Positions 33,402-42,318 are shown, counted from the first letter of the stretch. The stretch is 64,000 nucleotides of DNA from Planctomycetota bacterium (GCA_027296055.1 JAPUJT010000064.1:62001-126000); one strand, 5' to 3'. A program made the numbers and translations. The notes: generated by a model from the letters alone, not told the origin.

Positions 33402-36275
33402 TCAGTGGGGACCGGAATCGCCGATGCCCCGGGATCTCAGTCTTCGCACCGTCTCACGGAGAGGGGACGCGGCAACGATGAGACAACTGAGGACCGCCAA
33501 CGCCAGACCGAGCAAAAGAGAAGAGGGTAAGTATCGAAACTCTACCTCGTGCGCGCCGGCCTCCAGGGACACCGCTCGAAAGAGACCGTTCGCCGGGAAA
33601 ATCTTCCGAGGTTTGTCATCGACGATCGCGCTCCAGCCGGGAAAGTAAGCGTCGAGGAGGACGAGGTAGCCTGGGGCATCCATCGTGACGGCGATTTTCA
33701 CCCGGTTGGCCTCGTACGCGACGATCTCGACGTTCGGCCTCTCCGGCGGCCCCCCATCCGGATGTCTCCCGCCGGGATGTCCATTGACGAGAGCCGCCCG
33801 CGCCAGACGCGGATGATCATCCCCCCCCTCGAGGATGACGGTCTCACGAAAGTCCAGCCCTCCGGCTCGAAGACGGTCGAACGCCTCGTCCTCCGTTCCG
33901 ACCCATTCGGCCCGGGAGACCAGATAGGCCCTCGGCAAGCACTTCAGGTTCTCGAGGATCGTCACATCTTCATCATAGACGACCCGGTACCGTTCCGCCG
34001 AAGGGCTATAACCCAGATCGAAACCGAGGTCTCCGTTCTTGATCACACCATTCTCCAGACGGCTTCCCTGCGCGTAACGGCCCGTGGGGTGCATCCAGAT
34101 CGTGGCAGCGTTGCCCGTGGTCGCATCGGGGCAGGCCACCGTGAAGGAGTACGATTTCCCGAGGGAGTCGGGCAGAGGATCGAAGGGAAACAGATGGTGC
34201 GCATTGTCCTTCACGCGCTCAACCCGATCTTCGACCACCCGCAGCGGTTCCCCCCCCGGCATGCCGTCGTACAAACGGAACTCCAGTCGGCCCCGGATCT
34301 CTCTCCCATAGGCGGCCATGTATACGCTCACGGCAGACAATCCTGCCCTCGAGGCCTTGAAGGTCTGGCCCACCTCGAGGCCCTGGACGATCTCTCCCAC
34401 AGGCACGGTACCTGGAGTGACAACGGATGCCGCCACTCCAGGTGGCCAGAGCCTTCCGCCCGGCCGGGAGATCACGTACTTCAAGTTGATCAGATCTGCC
34501 CCCTCGATGTCCACGTCGGGTATTGCGTCCCCGCTGACTATATTGAAGGGCGCCTCCCCCATGTTCATGACCTCCTTCATCCATCGCATGTAGCGGCCGA
34601 CGAAGATCGGGAAGTTCCCGTCGATCGCATCCAGACCGAATGCGGCGGCTGAATTCGGCATCAGGATCCCTTTCGTGCTCAAGACGCGGAAGTGGTCTTC
34701 AAGCTGCCGGTCCTTCAAGAACTTGACGTAGGGCGCCTCCAGAAACGGGTCGGTGCGATCGAGCCTTGTCCGCGGAACGGGAAGGTACAGGTCCACCGCC
34801 AGCACGAGGATCAGCGCCCCGGCCATGGCGCTCGAGGAAATCCATCCTCTCCGAGATCCTTGCGCCAGAGCAAGCACCATCAGGGCGACGAAGGCGGGCG
34901 CCACGTGTCCGCGCAGCATCGTGGACACCGCGCCCTTCTCGACGGCTTCGGGGTGCAATCCCCAGATGGAGATCCCCACGAGAGCCAGCATCCCTAGAGA
35001 CACGACGCGCAGTGGGAGACGCCGACCTCGCACGAACGCGTCCATCGAGGCTCCTGCCAGCGCGCACATCGAGACGTAGAGGACCGGGCTGAAAAATCGC
35101 GTGTGGGTCGCCCGATCGAAGAGAGGAAGCTGACCTACGATCCAGTTGAAGCCCGGAAATCCGTAGATCTTGAGCGCCGCGAAGAGGGCGGCCCCCATGA
35201 AGAACGGCCAGGGCGGCCGCCGACCTGTGGAACCGATGAACGCGAGGATCGCGAAGATGGTTATGGCCATGCCAGCATAGCCGGGATCCCATACGGCCAG
35301 GGAGCCGTTCCATCGAGCCGAGAGCGGCCCCAGGCTGTGGGGAGCGAAGATCTGGGTGATCGCCTCGAAGGGCATCGCCCACAGACCCACGTCCGGCGAA
35401 TTGGTGTGAAACGAGATGGGGAGCCATTCCACGAACGGGATCCAGACAGGCGCGGAGAGCCCGAGACCGAGGAGGCTCGCCCCGACGGCGTAACCGACCC
35501 GCTTCCAGAAGTGCTGTCGCATGTCCGGTAGGGTCGCGGAGCGGTAGATGACGTAGGCTGCGGCAAGCAGTATGGCGAACGCCGACGGCTCGGGCGATCC
35601 CGCGAGAATCTGGAGGGCAACGGTTCCCGCCAAAGGAGCCACCGTTCGCATTCCGGGTTGCCGAACAGCCCTCTCCGCGAAGTAGAGGAGCAACGGAAGC
35701 AGGAGAGAGGAATTGACGGATACGAGATTGACGTTCCAGACCTGGAACCCACAGAGCATGTACCCGTATGCCCCGAAGAGGGACCCGGGTCGTTCCAGGC
35801 CCATGCTGCGGAGATAGACGAACATGAAGATCCCGGACAAAAAGAGACGCAGGAATATGAGCGTATCCCATACCCACGGCGCGTCCGAGATGATCAGGAT
35901 CCACTGGAGGGGGTAGAGGAGGGCGGAAGGCAGTTCCGCCAGGAAGGGTTGCCCGCAAGCCAGGTGGGGGTTCCAGAGGGGCAACTGGCCGCTCCAGACC
36001 ATGTTGTGCGCGGCTCGGGCAGCTGGCTCGTGAAGGAAGGCGGAGCCTGCCGGATCGATCGTCGGAAAATCGCCCGACCATTCCCCTTCGAAACCGTACG
36101 ATCCCAATCCCGTGGGGCTTGCCCCCTGGACGAAGTTCGTGGTCAGAAATGTCCGCCCGAGAAAGGCGACGTCATGAAAGGACACGATGACGCCCAGGGC
36201 GAGGAAGACGGGAGCCCCCCAGAGACCGATCTTTCGTTGGCCCTTGGGAGCCGGCCCGGAACCCTTACTTGACAT
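33402..36275 (-). CDS. YfhO-family membrane protein (first copy)
   Basis: A 957-aa protein with the same architecture as its tandem neighbour. The N-terminal region has many transmembrane helices with VAFLGRTFLTTNFVQG, LPLWNPHLACGQPFLAELP and NVNLVSVNSSLLLPLLLY. An extracytoplasmic domain contains the shared beta module (residues about 633-733) and the YFPGWSAIVDDKPR motif; a last helix lies near the end. The two copies line up along their whole length, so this is a tandem duplication followed by divergence. It overlaps the end of the phosphatase-superfamily gene by 11 nt. Sugar donor is probably a polyprenyl-phosphate sugar, by analogy with GT-C enzymes. Confidence 0.85.
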   Translation of the reverse strand: MSSKGSGPAPKGQRKIGLWGAPVFLALGVIVSFHDVAFLGRTFLTTNFVQGASPTGLGSYGFEGEWSGDFPTIDPAGSAFLHEPAARAAHNMVWSGQLPLWNPHLACGQPFLAELPSALLYPLQWILIISDAPWVWDTLIFLRLFLSGIFMFVYLRSMGLERPGSLFGAYGYMLCGFQVWNVNLVSVNSSLLLPLLLYFAERAVRQPGMRTVAPLAGTVALQILAGSPEPSAFAILLAAAYVIYRSATLPDMRQHFWKRVGYAVGASLLGLGLSAPVWIPFVEWLPISFHTNSPDVGLWAMPFEAITQIFAPHSLGPLSARWNGSLAVWDPGYAGMAITIFAILAFIGSTGRRPPWPFFMGAALFAALKIYGFPGFNWIVGQLPLFDRATHTRFFSPVLYVSMCALAGASMDAFVRGRRLPLRVVSLGMLALVGISIWGLHPEAVEKGAVSTMLRGHVAPAFVALMVLALAQGSRRGWISSSAMAGALILVLAVDLYLPVPRTRLDRTDPFLEAPYVKFLKDRQLEDHFRVLSTKGILMPNSAAAFGLDAIDGNFPIFVGRYMRWMKEVMNMGEAPFNIVSGDAIPDVDIEGADLINLKYVISRPGGRLWPPGVAASVVTPGTVPVGEIVQGLEVGQTFKASRAGLSAVSVYMAAYGREIRGRLEFRLYDGMPGGEPLRVVEDRVERVKDNAHHLFPFDPLPDSLGKSYSFTVACPDATTGNAATIWMHPTGRYAQGSRLENGVIKNGDLGFDLGYSPSAERYRVVYDEDVTILENLKCLPRAYLVSRAEWVGTEDEAFDRLRAGGLDFRETVILEGGDDHPRLARAALVNGHPGGRHPDGGPPERPNVEIVAYEANRVKIAVTMDAPGYLVLLDAYFPGWSAIVDDKPRKIFPANGLFRAVSLEAGAHEVEFRYLPSSLLLGLALAVLSCLIVAASPLRETVRRLRSRGIGDSGPH

Positions 36276-37710
36276 ATCCTAGCGAGCGCAGTCTCTCCAT
36301 GAGCTCCGGGTCCTTCTCCGGCGCTTCGGTCTCTGCCGCCACCCCTTCGGTATCCCCGAGATCATCCAAGAGCTTGATGTGCTCCCTGAACACGGCCAGG
36401 GCTTCCCGTGCTCTGGCACTCTCGCGAGGCGCGACGCCCGCCTGTTCCTTCGGGTCCGCGGTGAGGTCGTAAAAGGTAATCTCCTTCGTGTCCTGCCGCT
36501 CGATGATCTTCCAACGGGAAGTCCGCAACGATCGCAGGGGTGGATTGTCCCTCCCCGGCAGCGTCCGCAGGCTGCTGTAGGCCGGCGGCAGATCGATGTC
36601 CTTCTTCCGGCCATCCAACGCGGGGAGAAGACTCACTCCAAAGATGCTTGAAGGGGGTGGTCGCCTCACGATCTCCAGGACGGTTGGGAATACGTCGATC
36701 AGCCTTACCTGTGATTCGATCTTCAGACCGGGTCGAATGACGCCCGGCAGTCTCATGACGAGAGGGACACGGATCGACTCGTCGAATAGTGTCTTCGCGT
36801 GACCCATCTGGCCATGATCCGAGAACTCCTCACCGTGGTCCGACGTCAGGATGATGAGCGTCCGGTCAAGAACCCCATGGTTCCTCAGGAGCTCGAGAAC
36901 ATCGCCGATCATTTCATCCGTCGCGCGGATCCCGCCGTCGTAGAGCGCAATGGCCCTCTCGTAGGGATCGAGACCGTCTCCCTGCGGGAACATCTTGTCG
37001 TAGGGGGAGGGGGGGGCGTATGGCATGTGGACGTCCCAGATGTGAACGAAGGCGAAGAACGGTTCCTGGGGTGGTTTCTCGAGCCAGGACTCCAGGGATC
37101 CAAGAATCAACGGATTCGTGGAGCCGGGGACCTCGTCGGGGCCCGGAGTCCGATTGAAGATGACATCGTGGACCACCTCGTCGCCTGGTTTCACGTAGGT
37201 GCTACAGTTGTAGTAGTGGTCGAAACCGCGAGCGAATCCATCTTGCGGGCGCAGGAAGTGTCCCGAATAGAATCCCAGCGTCGCATAGCCGGCATCCTTG
37301 AGGACCCCGGGAAGGACAGGCAGTCGGTTCTCGAGTCGCTTGTTCGGAAGGTCCGCTCCATGGATCGGAGCGTAGACCGAGGTGAACAGGGCGACATGAG
37401 AGGGGAGTGTCCGCGAGCCGGACGCGATGGCCCATCGAAAGAGCGCTCCCTCCCGGGCCAACGTGTCGATGTGGGGGCTCGTGTCCCGCGCGTACCCGTA
37501 ACACCCAAGGTGATCGGCCCTCAGGGTGTCGATGCTTATGAGCAGCACGTTGGGCTGCCGGAAGGGCGCGGAGGGGGCCTCCCCCCGCGACTCCGTCTCA
37601 CGTCCTTGGCCACCCCCCGAGATGGCGTAGACCAGTGCCAGAAGGCACAGGCAAACCACCACGAGGCCAGTCCGGACGGACCCAAAGATTCGACATCTCC
37701 CGCTTCGCAT
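36265..37710 (-). CDS. sulfatase/phosphatase-superfamily enzyme, membrane-anchored
   Basis: A 481-aa member of the alkaline phosphatase/sulfatase superfamily. Residues 13-31 form an N-terminal anchor or signal peptide. Metal ligands appear in NVLLISIDTLRADHLG (D61) and LTSDHGEEFSDHG. At the nucleophile position, formylglycine sulfatases have C/S-x-P-x-R; this protein has T101-L-P-S-H105, so it cannot form formylglycine. A threonine nucleophile, as in LtaS-type phosphoglycerol transferases, is likely, and the reaction could be transfer or hydrolysis of a phosphate ester. It is the first gene of the 19-kb glycan run, so modification of the surface glycan is the obvious guess. Confidence 0.85.
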   Translation of the reverse strand: MRSGRCRIFGSVRTGLVVVCLCLLALVYAISGGGQGRETESRGEAPSAPFRQPNVLLISIDTLRADHLGCYGYARDTSPHIDTLAREGALFRWAIASGSRTLPSHVALFTSVYAPIHGADLPNKRLENRLPVLPGVLKDAGYATLGFYSGHFLRPQDGFARGFDHYYNCSTYVKPGDEVVHDVIFNRTPGPDEVPGSTNPLILGSLESWLEKPPQEPFFAFVHIWDVHMPYAPPSPYDKMFPQGDGLDPYERAIALYDGGIRATDEMIGDVLELLRNHGVLDRTLIILTSDHGEEFSDHGQMGHAKTLFDESIRVPLVMRLPGVIRPGLKIESQVRLIDVFPTVLEIVRRPPPSSIFGVSLLPALDGRKKDIDLPPAYSSLRTLPGRDNPPLRSLRTSRWKIIERQDTKEITFYDLTADPKEQAGVAPRESARAREALAVFREHIKLLDDLGDTEGVAAETEAPEKDPELMERLRSLGYVK

Positions 37711-37936
37711 TTAAGCCGCGAGGCTATTCTCGGGCTGATCGGATTGCAAGAGTCCTCCGGCGCCGCGGTAAAACCACGATTCGAAACGGTGAGACATCCG
37801 CACGACTCACCGCCAGGGGGGACATGCATCCGACGCACGCCAACCGCGGCCTGAAACGGACCGAACTTCCGGGGCCTGACGCCTTCCCTGCGGCCGCCCA
37901 GGGTACGTGTCCCCCAGCGCGCTGGTGCGCTCGACT

Positions 37937-37965
37937 TTGCCTAATCATTGAATCTCATCTAAACT
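37937..37965 (+). promoter_or_regulatory. candidate promoter for the GT4-phosphotransferase pair
   Basis: TTGCCT, 17 nt, TAAACT, with the -10 ending 36 nt before the ATG at 38001. Four of six bases match in each hexamer and the spacer is AT-rich compared with its surroundings. The rest of the 290-nt divergent gap (37711-38000) holds no gene I can support and no convincing promoter for the sulfatase-superfamily gene. Confidence 0.4.
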
Positions 37966-38000
37966 GGTGGGCTCTAGCGCGCCAGAAGGAAGACGAGTGA

Positions 38001-39131
38001 ATGAAGACCGCCTTGGTCCACGACTGGCTTACGGGATGGCGCGGGGGCGAGAGGTGCCTGGAGGCGATCCTCCCCCTTTTCCCCGACGCCCCGGTCTACA
38101 CGCTCTTTCACCACCCGGGGAGCGCGAAAAAGGAAATCGAGTCTCGCCCGATTGTCACGTCCCCCCTCCAACGGTGGCCGGTCCCGCGAAGCCGATATCG
38201 ATGGTTGCTCCCCTTCTTCCCCTGGGCCGCGTCGCGGCTCGACCTGGATGGCTTCGACCTGGTCCTCTCGATCAGCCATTGCGTGGCGAAGGGTGTTATC
38301 ATCCCCCCTGGGGCGATCCATGTCTCCTACTGCCTCACTCCGATGCGTTACGCCTGGGACCTGGGGGGCGAGTACTGGCGGGGCAGCCGTCTGCCTCTCC
38401 CCGCCGCGCCCGGAGGGGCCCTTCTTCGGGCGTGGCTCCGCGCCTGGGATCGCGAGACGAGCCGGAGAGTCACGCGGTTCGCCGCGATTTCCCGCTTCGT
38501 CGCCGCGCGAATCCGGCGAGTGTATGGACGCGAGTCGGAGCTGATCCCTCCCCCGGTCGACTGCACGCGATTCGTGCCGGACGGTCGACCGGAGAGCTAC
38601 TTTCTGATCGTCTCCGCGCTGCAACCGTACAAACGCGTCGCGGATGCGGTGCTGGCGTTTCGCCGGCTGCGGTTGCCGCTTCGCATCGTGGGGATCGGTC
38701 CAGAGCGCCGTCGCCTGGAGAAGCTGGCCGGGCCCGAGACCGAATTCGTCGGAGCGGTGGATGAAGAGGCGCTCGTGAAGCTCTACGCCGGCTGTCGCGC
38801 CCTGGTCTTCGCCGGCGTGGATGACTTCGGTCTCGCCCCGGTCGAAGCGATGGCCTGTGGGCGGCCGGTCGTGGCCCTCGGGAGAGGAGGAGTGCTCGAC
38901 ACGGTGATCCCTCTCCACGGACGCAACAAAAAAGACGCCACCGGCGTCCTGTATCGAGGGGAAGGGCCGGGGCCTCTCGGCGAGGCCATCGGGCGTTTCA
39001 TCCGCAACGAGGATCGTTTTGATCCCTCGGTGGCCCGGCGCCGAGCCCTCGAGTTCGACCTTCCCCGATTCCAGGAGCGCATGCGGAGCTTCCTCGAAGC
39101 AGCGATCGCCAGACGAGGGGACCGATGCTGA
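38001..39131 (+). CDS. glycosyltransferase family 4 (mannosyl/rhamnosyltransferase-like)
   Basis: A 376-aa GT-B enzyme beginning TALVHDWLTGWRGGERCLEAI, the usual start of the WbaZ-type GT4 enzymes of O-antigen and exopolysaccharide clusters. The C-terminal half has YFLIVSALQPYKRVADAV, FVGAVDEEALVKLYAGC and DDFGLAPVEAMACGRPVVAL with the E-x7-E type donor site. It is not close to the four-member GT4 family of the neighbouring run. Its stop overlaps the start of the phosphotransferase gene by 7 nt, so the two probably make the first and second sugars of the lipid-linked glycan. Confidence 0.9.
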   Translation: MKTALVHDWLTGWRGGERCLEAILPLFPDAPVYTLFHHPGSAKKEIESRPIVTSPLQRWPVPRSRYRWLLPFFPWAASRLDLDGFDLVLSISHCVAKGVIIPPGAIHVSYCLTPMRYAWDLGGEYWRGSRLPLPAAPGGALLRAWLRAWDRETSRRVTRFAAISRFVAARIRRVYGRESELIPPPVDCTRFVPDGRPESYFLIVSALQPYKRVADAVLAFRRLRLPLRIVGIGPERRRLEKLAGPETEFVGAVDEEALVKLYAGCRALVFAGVDDFGLAPVEAMACGRPVVALGRGGVLDTVIPLHGRNKKDATGVLYRGEGPGPLGEAIGRFIRNEDRFDPSVARRRALEFDLPRFQERMRSFLEAAIARRGDRC

Positions 39132-40519
39132 AGCGACACCACCAGCTGATGCTCTCGATCCTGGTCATCCTCGACGCCGCCGCCACCGCTCTCTGCTGGC
39201 TGATCGCCTACTTCCTCCGGGCACACCTGGGACTGCTCGCCGTGACGCCGGGGAATCTCGATCCCCGTCTCTACACCTCGCTCCTCGCCGTCGCCGTCAT
39301 CGTCGGGCTGGTGTCCTACAAGGCCTGCGGTCTCTACCGTCCGATGCGCCTCGGGACCATGGGGAGAGAGCTGTGGGAGATAGCCAAGGCGACGATCCTC
39401 TCCCTGTCGATCCTGGCCGCCCTGCTCTTCTTCCTGGGTGTGCGGGACGTCTCGCGCGGGGTCGTGGTTCTGTTCGCCGCCATCCACCCGGGTCTGTTCT
39501 TCGCCTCACGCGTCTCGATCCGGCTCGCCCTCCGTCGGATGCGACGCCGCGGCCTCAACCGGCGCTACGCACTGATCGTCGGGGCCGGCAGAGCAGGGCA
39601 GAGGATGGCGGAGGCGATCGCACGAAACCCGTGGACGGGGATCGAGGTGCTGGGCTTCCTCGATGACCGTCCGGAGCGGCACGGAAAAATCTACCTGGAC
39701 CGCCCTGTCCTCGGGCCGGTGGCCCTCCTCAAGGACCTCCTCGCCGAAAAGACGGTCGATCAGGTCTACCTCTCCCTGCCGCCGGACGAGAAGGACGGGA
39801 TCTCGACCGCGATCGATGCGCTGGGACAGGCGCCCGTGGACGTCAAGTTGATTCCCGAGGGGCTGGATCTCCTGTCCCTCCGTAGAGAGATCTCGTCGCT
39901 GGACGGCATCCCGGTGATCAATCTGCGCGAGAGCCCGCTGTCCGGGTGGAACCTGGCGCTCAAGCGAACCGTGGACATCAGCCTGTCCTGCGCCGTGATG
40001 GTCTTCACGGCGCCTGTGATGCTGGGTATCTCCGTGGCGATCCTCATGACCTCCGGCAGACCCATCTTCTTCAGCCAGACCCGGATGGGCCTCGACGGCC
40101 GATCTTTTAGGATCCTGAAGTTCAGAACGATGCGCGTCGGGGCCGAGAGCGAATCGTGGACCCGGCCGGACGACCCCCGCCGCACGGCGCTAGGAAGGTG
40201 GCTACGGCGCTTCAGCCTGGATGAGCTGCCCCAGTTCCTGAACGTGATCCTGGGGGAGATGAGCATCGTGGGTCCTCGCCCCGAGCGCCCTCTCCTGATC
40301 GAAGAGTTCCGCCGCACCTTCCCCCGCTACATGCTGCGGCACCGGGTCAGGGCCGGGATCACCGGCTGGGCTCAGGTCTCCGGGTGGCGGGGGAACACCT
40401 CCGTGAGGAAGAGGATCCAGTATGATCTTTATTACATCGAGAACTGGTCAATGGGCTTCGACTTGCGGATCCTGGGGCTCACCCTGCTGAGGGGGTTCGT
40501 GCAGCGGAACGCCTACTGA
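39125..40519 (+). CDS. polyprenyl glycosylphosphotransferase (WcaJ/WbaP type)
   Basis: A 464-aa initiating enzyme moving a sugar-1-phosphate from a nucleotide sugar to undecaprenyl phosphate. N-terminal helices occupy about residues 10-130, a Rossmann-like domain about 150-260, and the catalytic bacterial-sugar-transferase domain about 275-464. The last contains LKRTVDISLSCAVM, FSQTRMGLDGRSFRILKFRTM, the DELPQFLNVILGEMSIVGPRPE core and RVRAGITGWAQVSGWRG. This is the glucose/galactose-type (large) family; the exact sugar cannot be read. It overlaps the convergent murD by 7 nt. Confidence 0.93.
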   Translation: MLKRHHQLMLSILVILDAAATALCWLIAYFLRAHLGLLAVTPGNLDPRLYTSLLAVAVIVGLVSYKACGLYRPMRLGTMGRELWEIAKATILSLSILAALLFFLGVRDVSRGVVVLFAAIHPGLFFASRVSIRLALRRMRRRGLNRRYALIVGAGRAGQRMAEAIARNPWTGIEVLGFLDDRPERHGKIYLDRPVLGPVALLKDLLAEKTVDQVYLSLPPDEKDGISTAIDALGQAPVDVKLIPEGLDLLSLRREISSLDGIPVINLRESPLSGWNLALKRTVDISLSCAVMVFTAPVMLGISVAILMTSGRPIFFSQTRMGLDGRSFRILKFRTMRVGAESESWTRPDDPRRTALGRWLRRFSLDELPQFLNVILGEMSIVGPRPERPLLIEEFRRTFPRYMLRHRVRAGITGWAQVSGWRGNTSVRKRIQYDLYYIENWSMGFDLRILGLTLLRGFVQRNAY

Positions 40520-41907
40520 ACCACACCGATCACCAGCCTCTTGAACTCGTCCCCCCTCTCCTCATAATTCAGATACTGATCGTAGGAAGCGCAGCCGGGT
40601 GAGAGAAGAATGGTGCAGCCCTCCTTCGCCTCCTCCCGGACCAGACGCACCGCCTCCTCCAGCGACTTGCAAACGATCCGGAGGGGAATGGCTGATTCGA
40701 TCTCCCTGGCGATCCTCGGACCCGCCTCGCCGAAGAGATAGGCCTTCGCCACTCGCCCGGCCGCCGCGCGCGCGATCGGCCCGATCGATTCGTCACTCTC
40801 CTTGCCCCCTCCTATCCAGTGTATGGGACCTTCGAGAGATTCGATGGCGGCGGCAGCAGCAGCGGGCGTCGTGGCCTTCGAATCGTTGAAAAACTCGACG
40901 CCTTCGAGCGTTGCGACTCGCTCCAGGCGATGCGGGAGTCCCCGAAACCCCAGAACGGCCGAACGGATCGCCTCGAGGTCGATTCCAACCGCGCGAGCTG
41001 CCAGAGCGGCAGCCATGACGTTCGAAGGCTGGAACTTTCCTCGAATCGGAATCTCATCTACCGCGCAGATGGCCTCCATCGTCCCATCGATGCGAATCCA
41101 CAACTTGCCGTCTTTCAACATCGAGTCGACGTTCGAAGCATCCCCTGTGGAAAACCAGAAAGTACGCGCCGGTGCGTCGAGGCCCCACTCGCGCACTGTC
41201 GGGTCATCCCGGTTCAGTATGGCCGCGTCTCCCGACGCCTGAAACTCGAGGATCCCTCTCTTCGCGGTGGCGTAAGACGCTGAATCTTCATGCCAGTCCA
41301 GATGGTGTGGGGAAAAGTTGGTGATCACGCTCACCTTGGGACTCACGGACAGCTCTCGCAACCAGTGGAGCTGAAAGCTGGAGAGCTCGAGGACGACGGT
41401 CACATCCGGGCCGAGGCGATCCGCCTGGCCGAGGAGGGAGCCCCCGATGTTTCCTCCCGAGAAGACAGGGCGGCCGGACTCCCGGATCATATCGGTCAGG
41501 AGGGCGGTCGTGGTCGTCTTGCCCCGGGTCCCGGTGACGCCGATCGGGTAAGCCTCCATCCGATCCCACAAGATGTTCAGAGGGCTGGTGATCGGAGTGC
41601 TGGCGGCTCTTGCCGCGCGGATGAGGGGCGAGGCCGGGGGGACGGCGGGGCTGAATACAGCCAGGTCGCAGTCGCTCACGTCCTCGGGGCGGTTTTCACC
41701 GAGCCGATACCGGATGGGAAGGCCTTCGAGGGAGCCGAGCGAGGCCAGCAGTTTCTCGCGACGGCGGAGATCGGTCACGAGGACATCTGCGCCCTCTTCC
41801 ACGAAGAACCGCGCCGCTCCGACGCCCCCGCCGAAGGTCCCGAGGCCGACCACGGTGACCTTTTTTCCCCGGAAGCCGCCCCGGGGCGATCGTGGCGCCC
41901 GGTTCAC
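40513..41907 (-). CDS. murD: UDP-N-acetylmuramoylalanine-D-glutamate ligase
   Basis: A 464-aa Mur ligase that adds D-glutamate to UDP-MurNAc-L-Ala in peptidoglycan synthesis. An N-terminal UDP-binding Rossmann domain (VTVVGLGTFGGGVGAARF) is followed by the ATP loop GVTGTRGKTTTT (about residues 120-131), FSGGNIGGSLL, ELSSFQLHW, NFSPHHLDWH and the FNDSKATTPAAA segment. It stands alone rather than in a mur-fts cluster. Its ATG overlaps the stop of the small lipoprotein gene by 4 nt, so the two are co-translated. Confidence 0.96.
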   Translation of the reverse strand: MNRAPRSPRGGFRGKKVTVVGLGTFGGGVGAARFFVEEGADVLVTDLRRREKLLASLGSLEGLPIRYRLGENRPEDVSDCDLAVFSPAVPPASPLIRAARAASTPITSPLNILWDRMEAYPIGVTGTRGKTTTTALLTDMIRESGRPVFSGGNIGGSLLGQADRLGPDVTVVLELSSFQLHWLRELSVSPKVSVITNFSPHHLDWHEDSASYATAKRGILEFQASGDAAILNRDDPTVREWGLDAPARTFWFSTGDASNVDSMLKDGKLWIRIDGTMEAICAVDEIPIRGKFQPSNVMAAALAARAVGIDLEAIRSAVLGFRGLPHRLERVATLEGVEFFNDSKATTPAAAAAAIESLEGPIHWIGGGKESDESIGPIARAAAGRVAKAYLFGEAGPRIAREIESAIPLRIVCKSLEEAVRLVREEAKEGCTILLSPGCASYDQYLNYEERGDEFKRLVIGVVQ

Positions 41908-42296
41908 TCGACTCCCCGGTAAGCCGCCGCTCGCTCGAGGACGGCCTTGACCGTCTCTTCCTCCAGGGCCGGAAGAACGACCGTGACCTCCGTTGTGTCG
42001 TGGAAGGTAAAGGGTAGGAGTCCGAATATCAGATCCAGGGGGGGGATCTCGTAAAGGGGCGGGCGCAGGGGGATCTCCACGTCGACCGGCGCGTGGCCCT
42101 CGGCGATCACGACGGCCCGACGGGTCCCATACCAGAGGAACGGCTCGTCCCGGGGGGTCTTGCCTATCCTGCGGCCATCCAGGTAGACCAGGGCCCCGGC
42201 TGGCTCGCTACGCAGGAGCATCTTGCGCTCCACGCAAGCGATGGGGAGAACCAAGACGAGAATGAGCGCCGCCTTGGTCCTGAATATCCAACGGAT
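41904..42296 (-). CDS. small PEGA-like lipoprotein with non-canonical start
   Basis: The C-terminal part has LLRSEPAGALVYLDGRRIGKTP, the PEGA-type motif of surface proteins, followed by beta-strand-rich sequence. The N-terminus is a lipoprotein-like leader ending LVLVLPIAC. The frame stays open to an ATG at 42368, but that start lies inside the tRNA-Ser gene. Between the tRNA end (42319) and the leader the only candidates are ATC 42296 and ATA 42287; both would give a basic n-region then a hydrophobic core, and GGGGGG precedes ATC. From ATC the protein has 130 aa with C21 lipidated. A GTG right after the cysteine codon would destroy the leader. The stop overlaps murD. Confidence 0.6.
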   Translation of the reverse strand: MRWIFRTKAALILVLVLPIACVERKMLLRSEPAGALVYLDGRRIGKTPRDEPFLWYGTRRAVVIAEGHAPVDVEIPLRPPLYEIPPLDLIFGLLPFTFHDTTEVTVVLPALEEETVKAVLERAAAYRGVE

Positions 42297-42318
42297 GGGA
42301 ACGTCCCCCCCAGAATAC

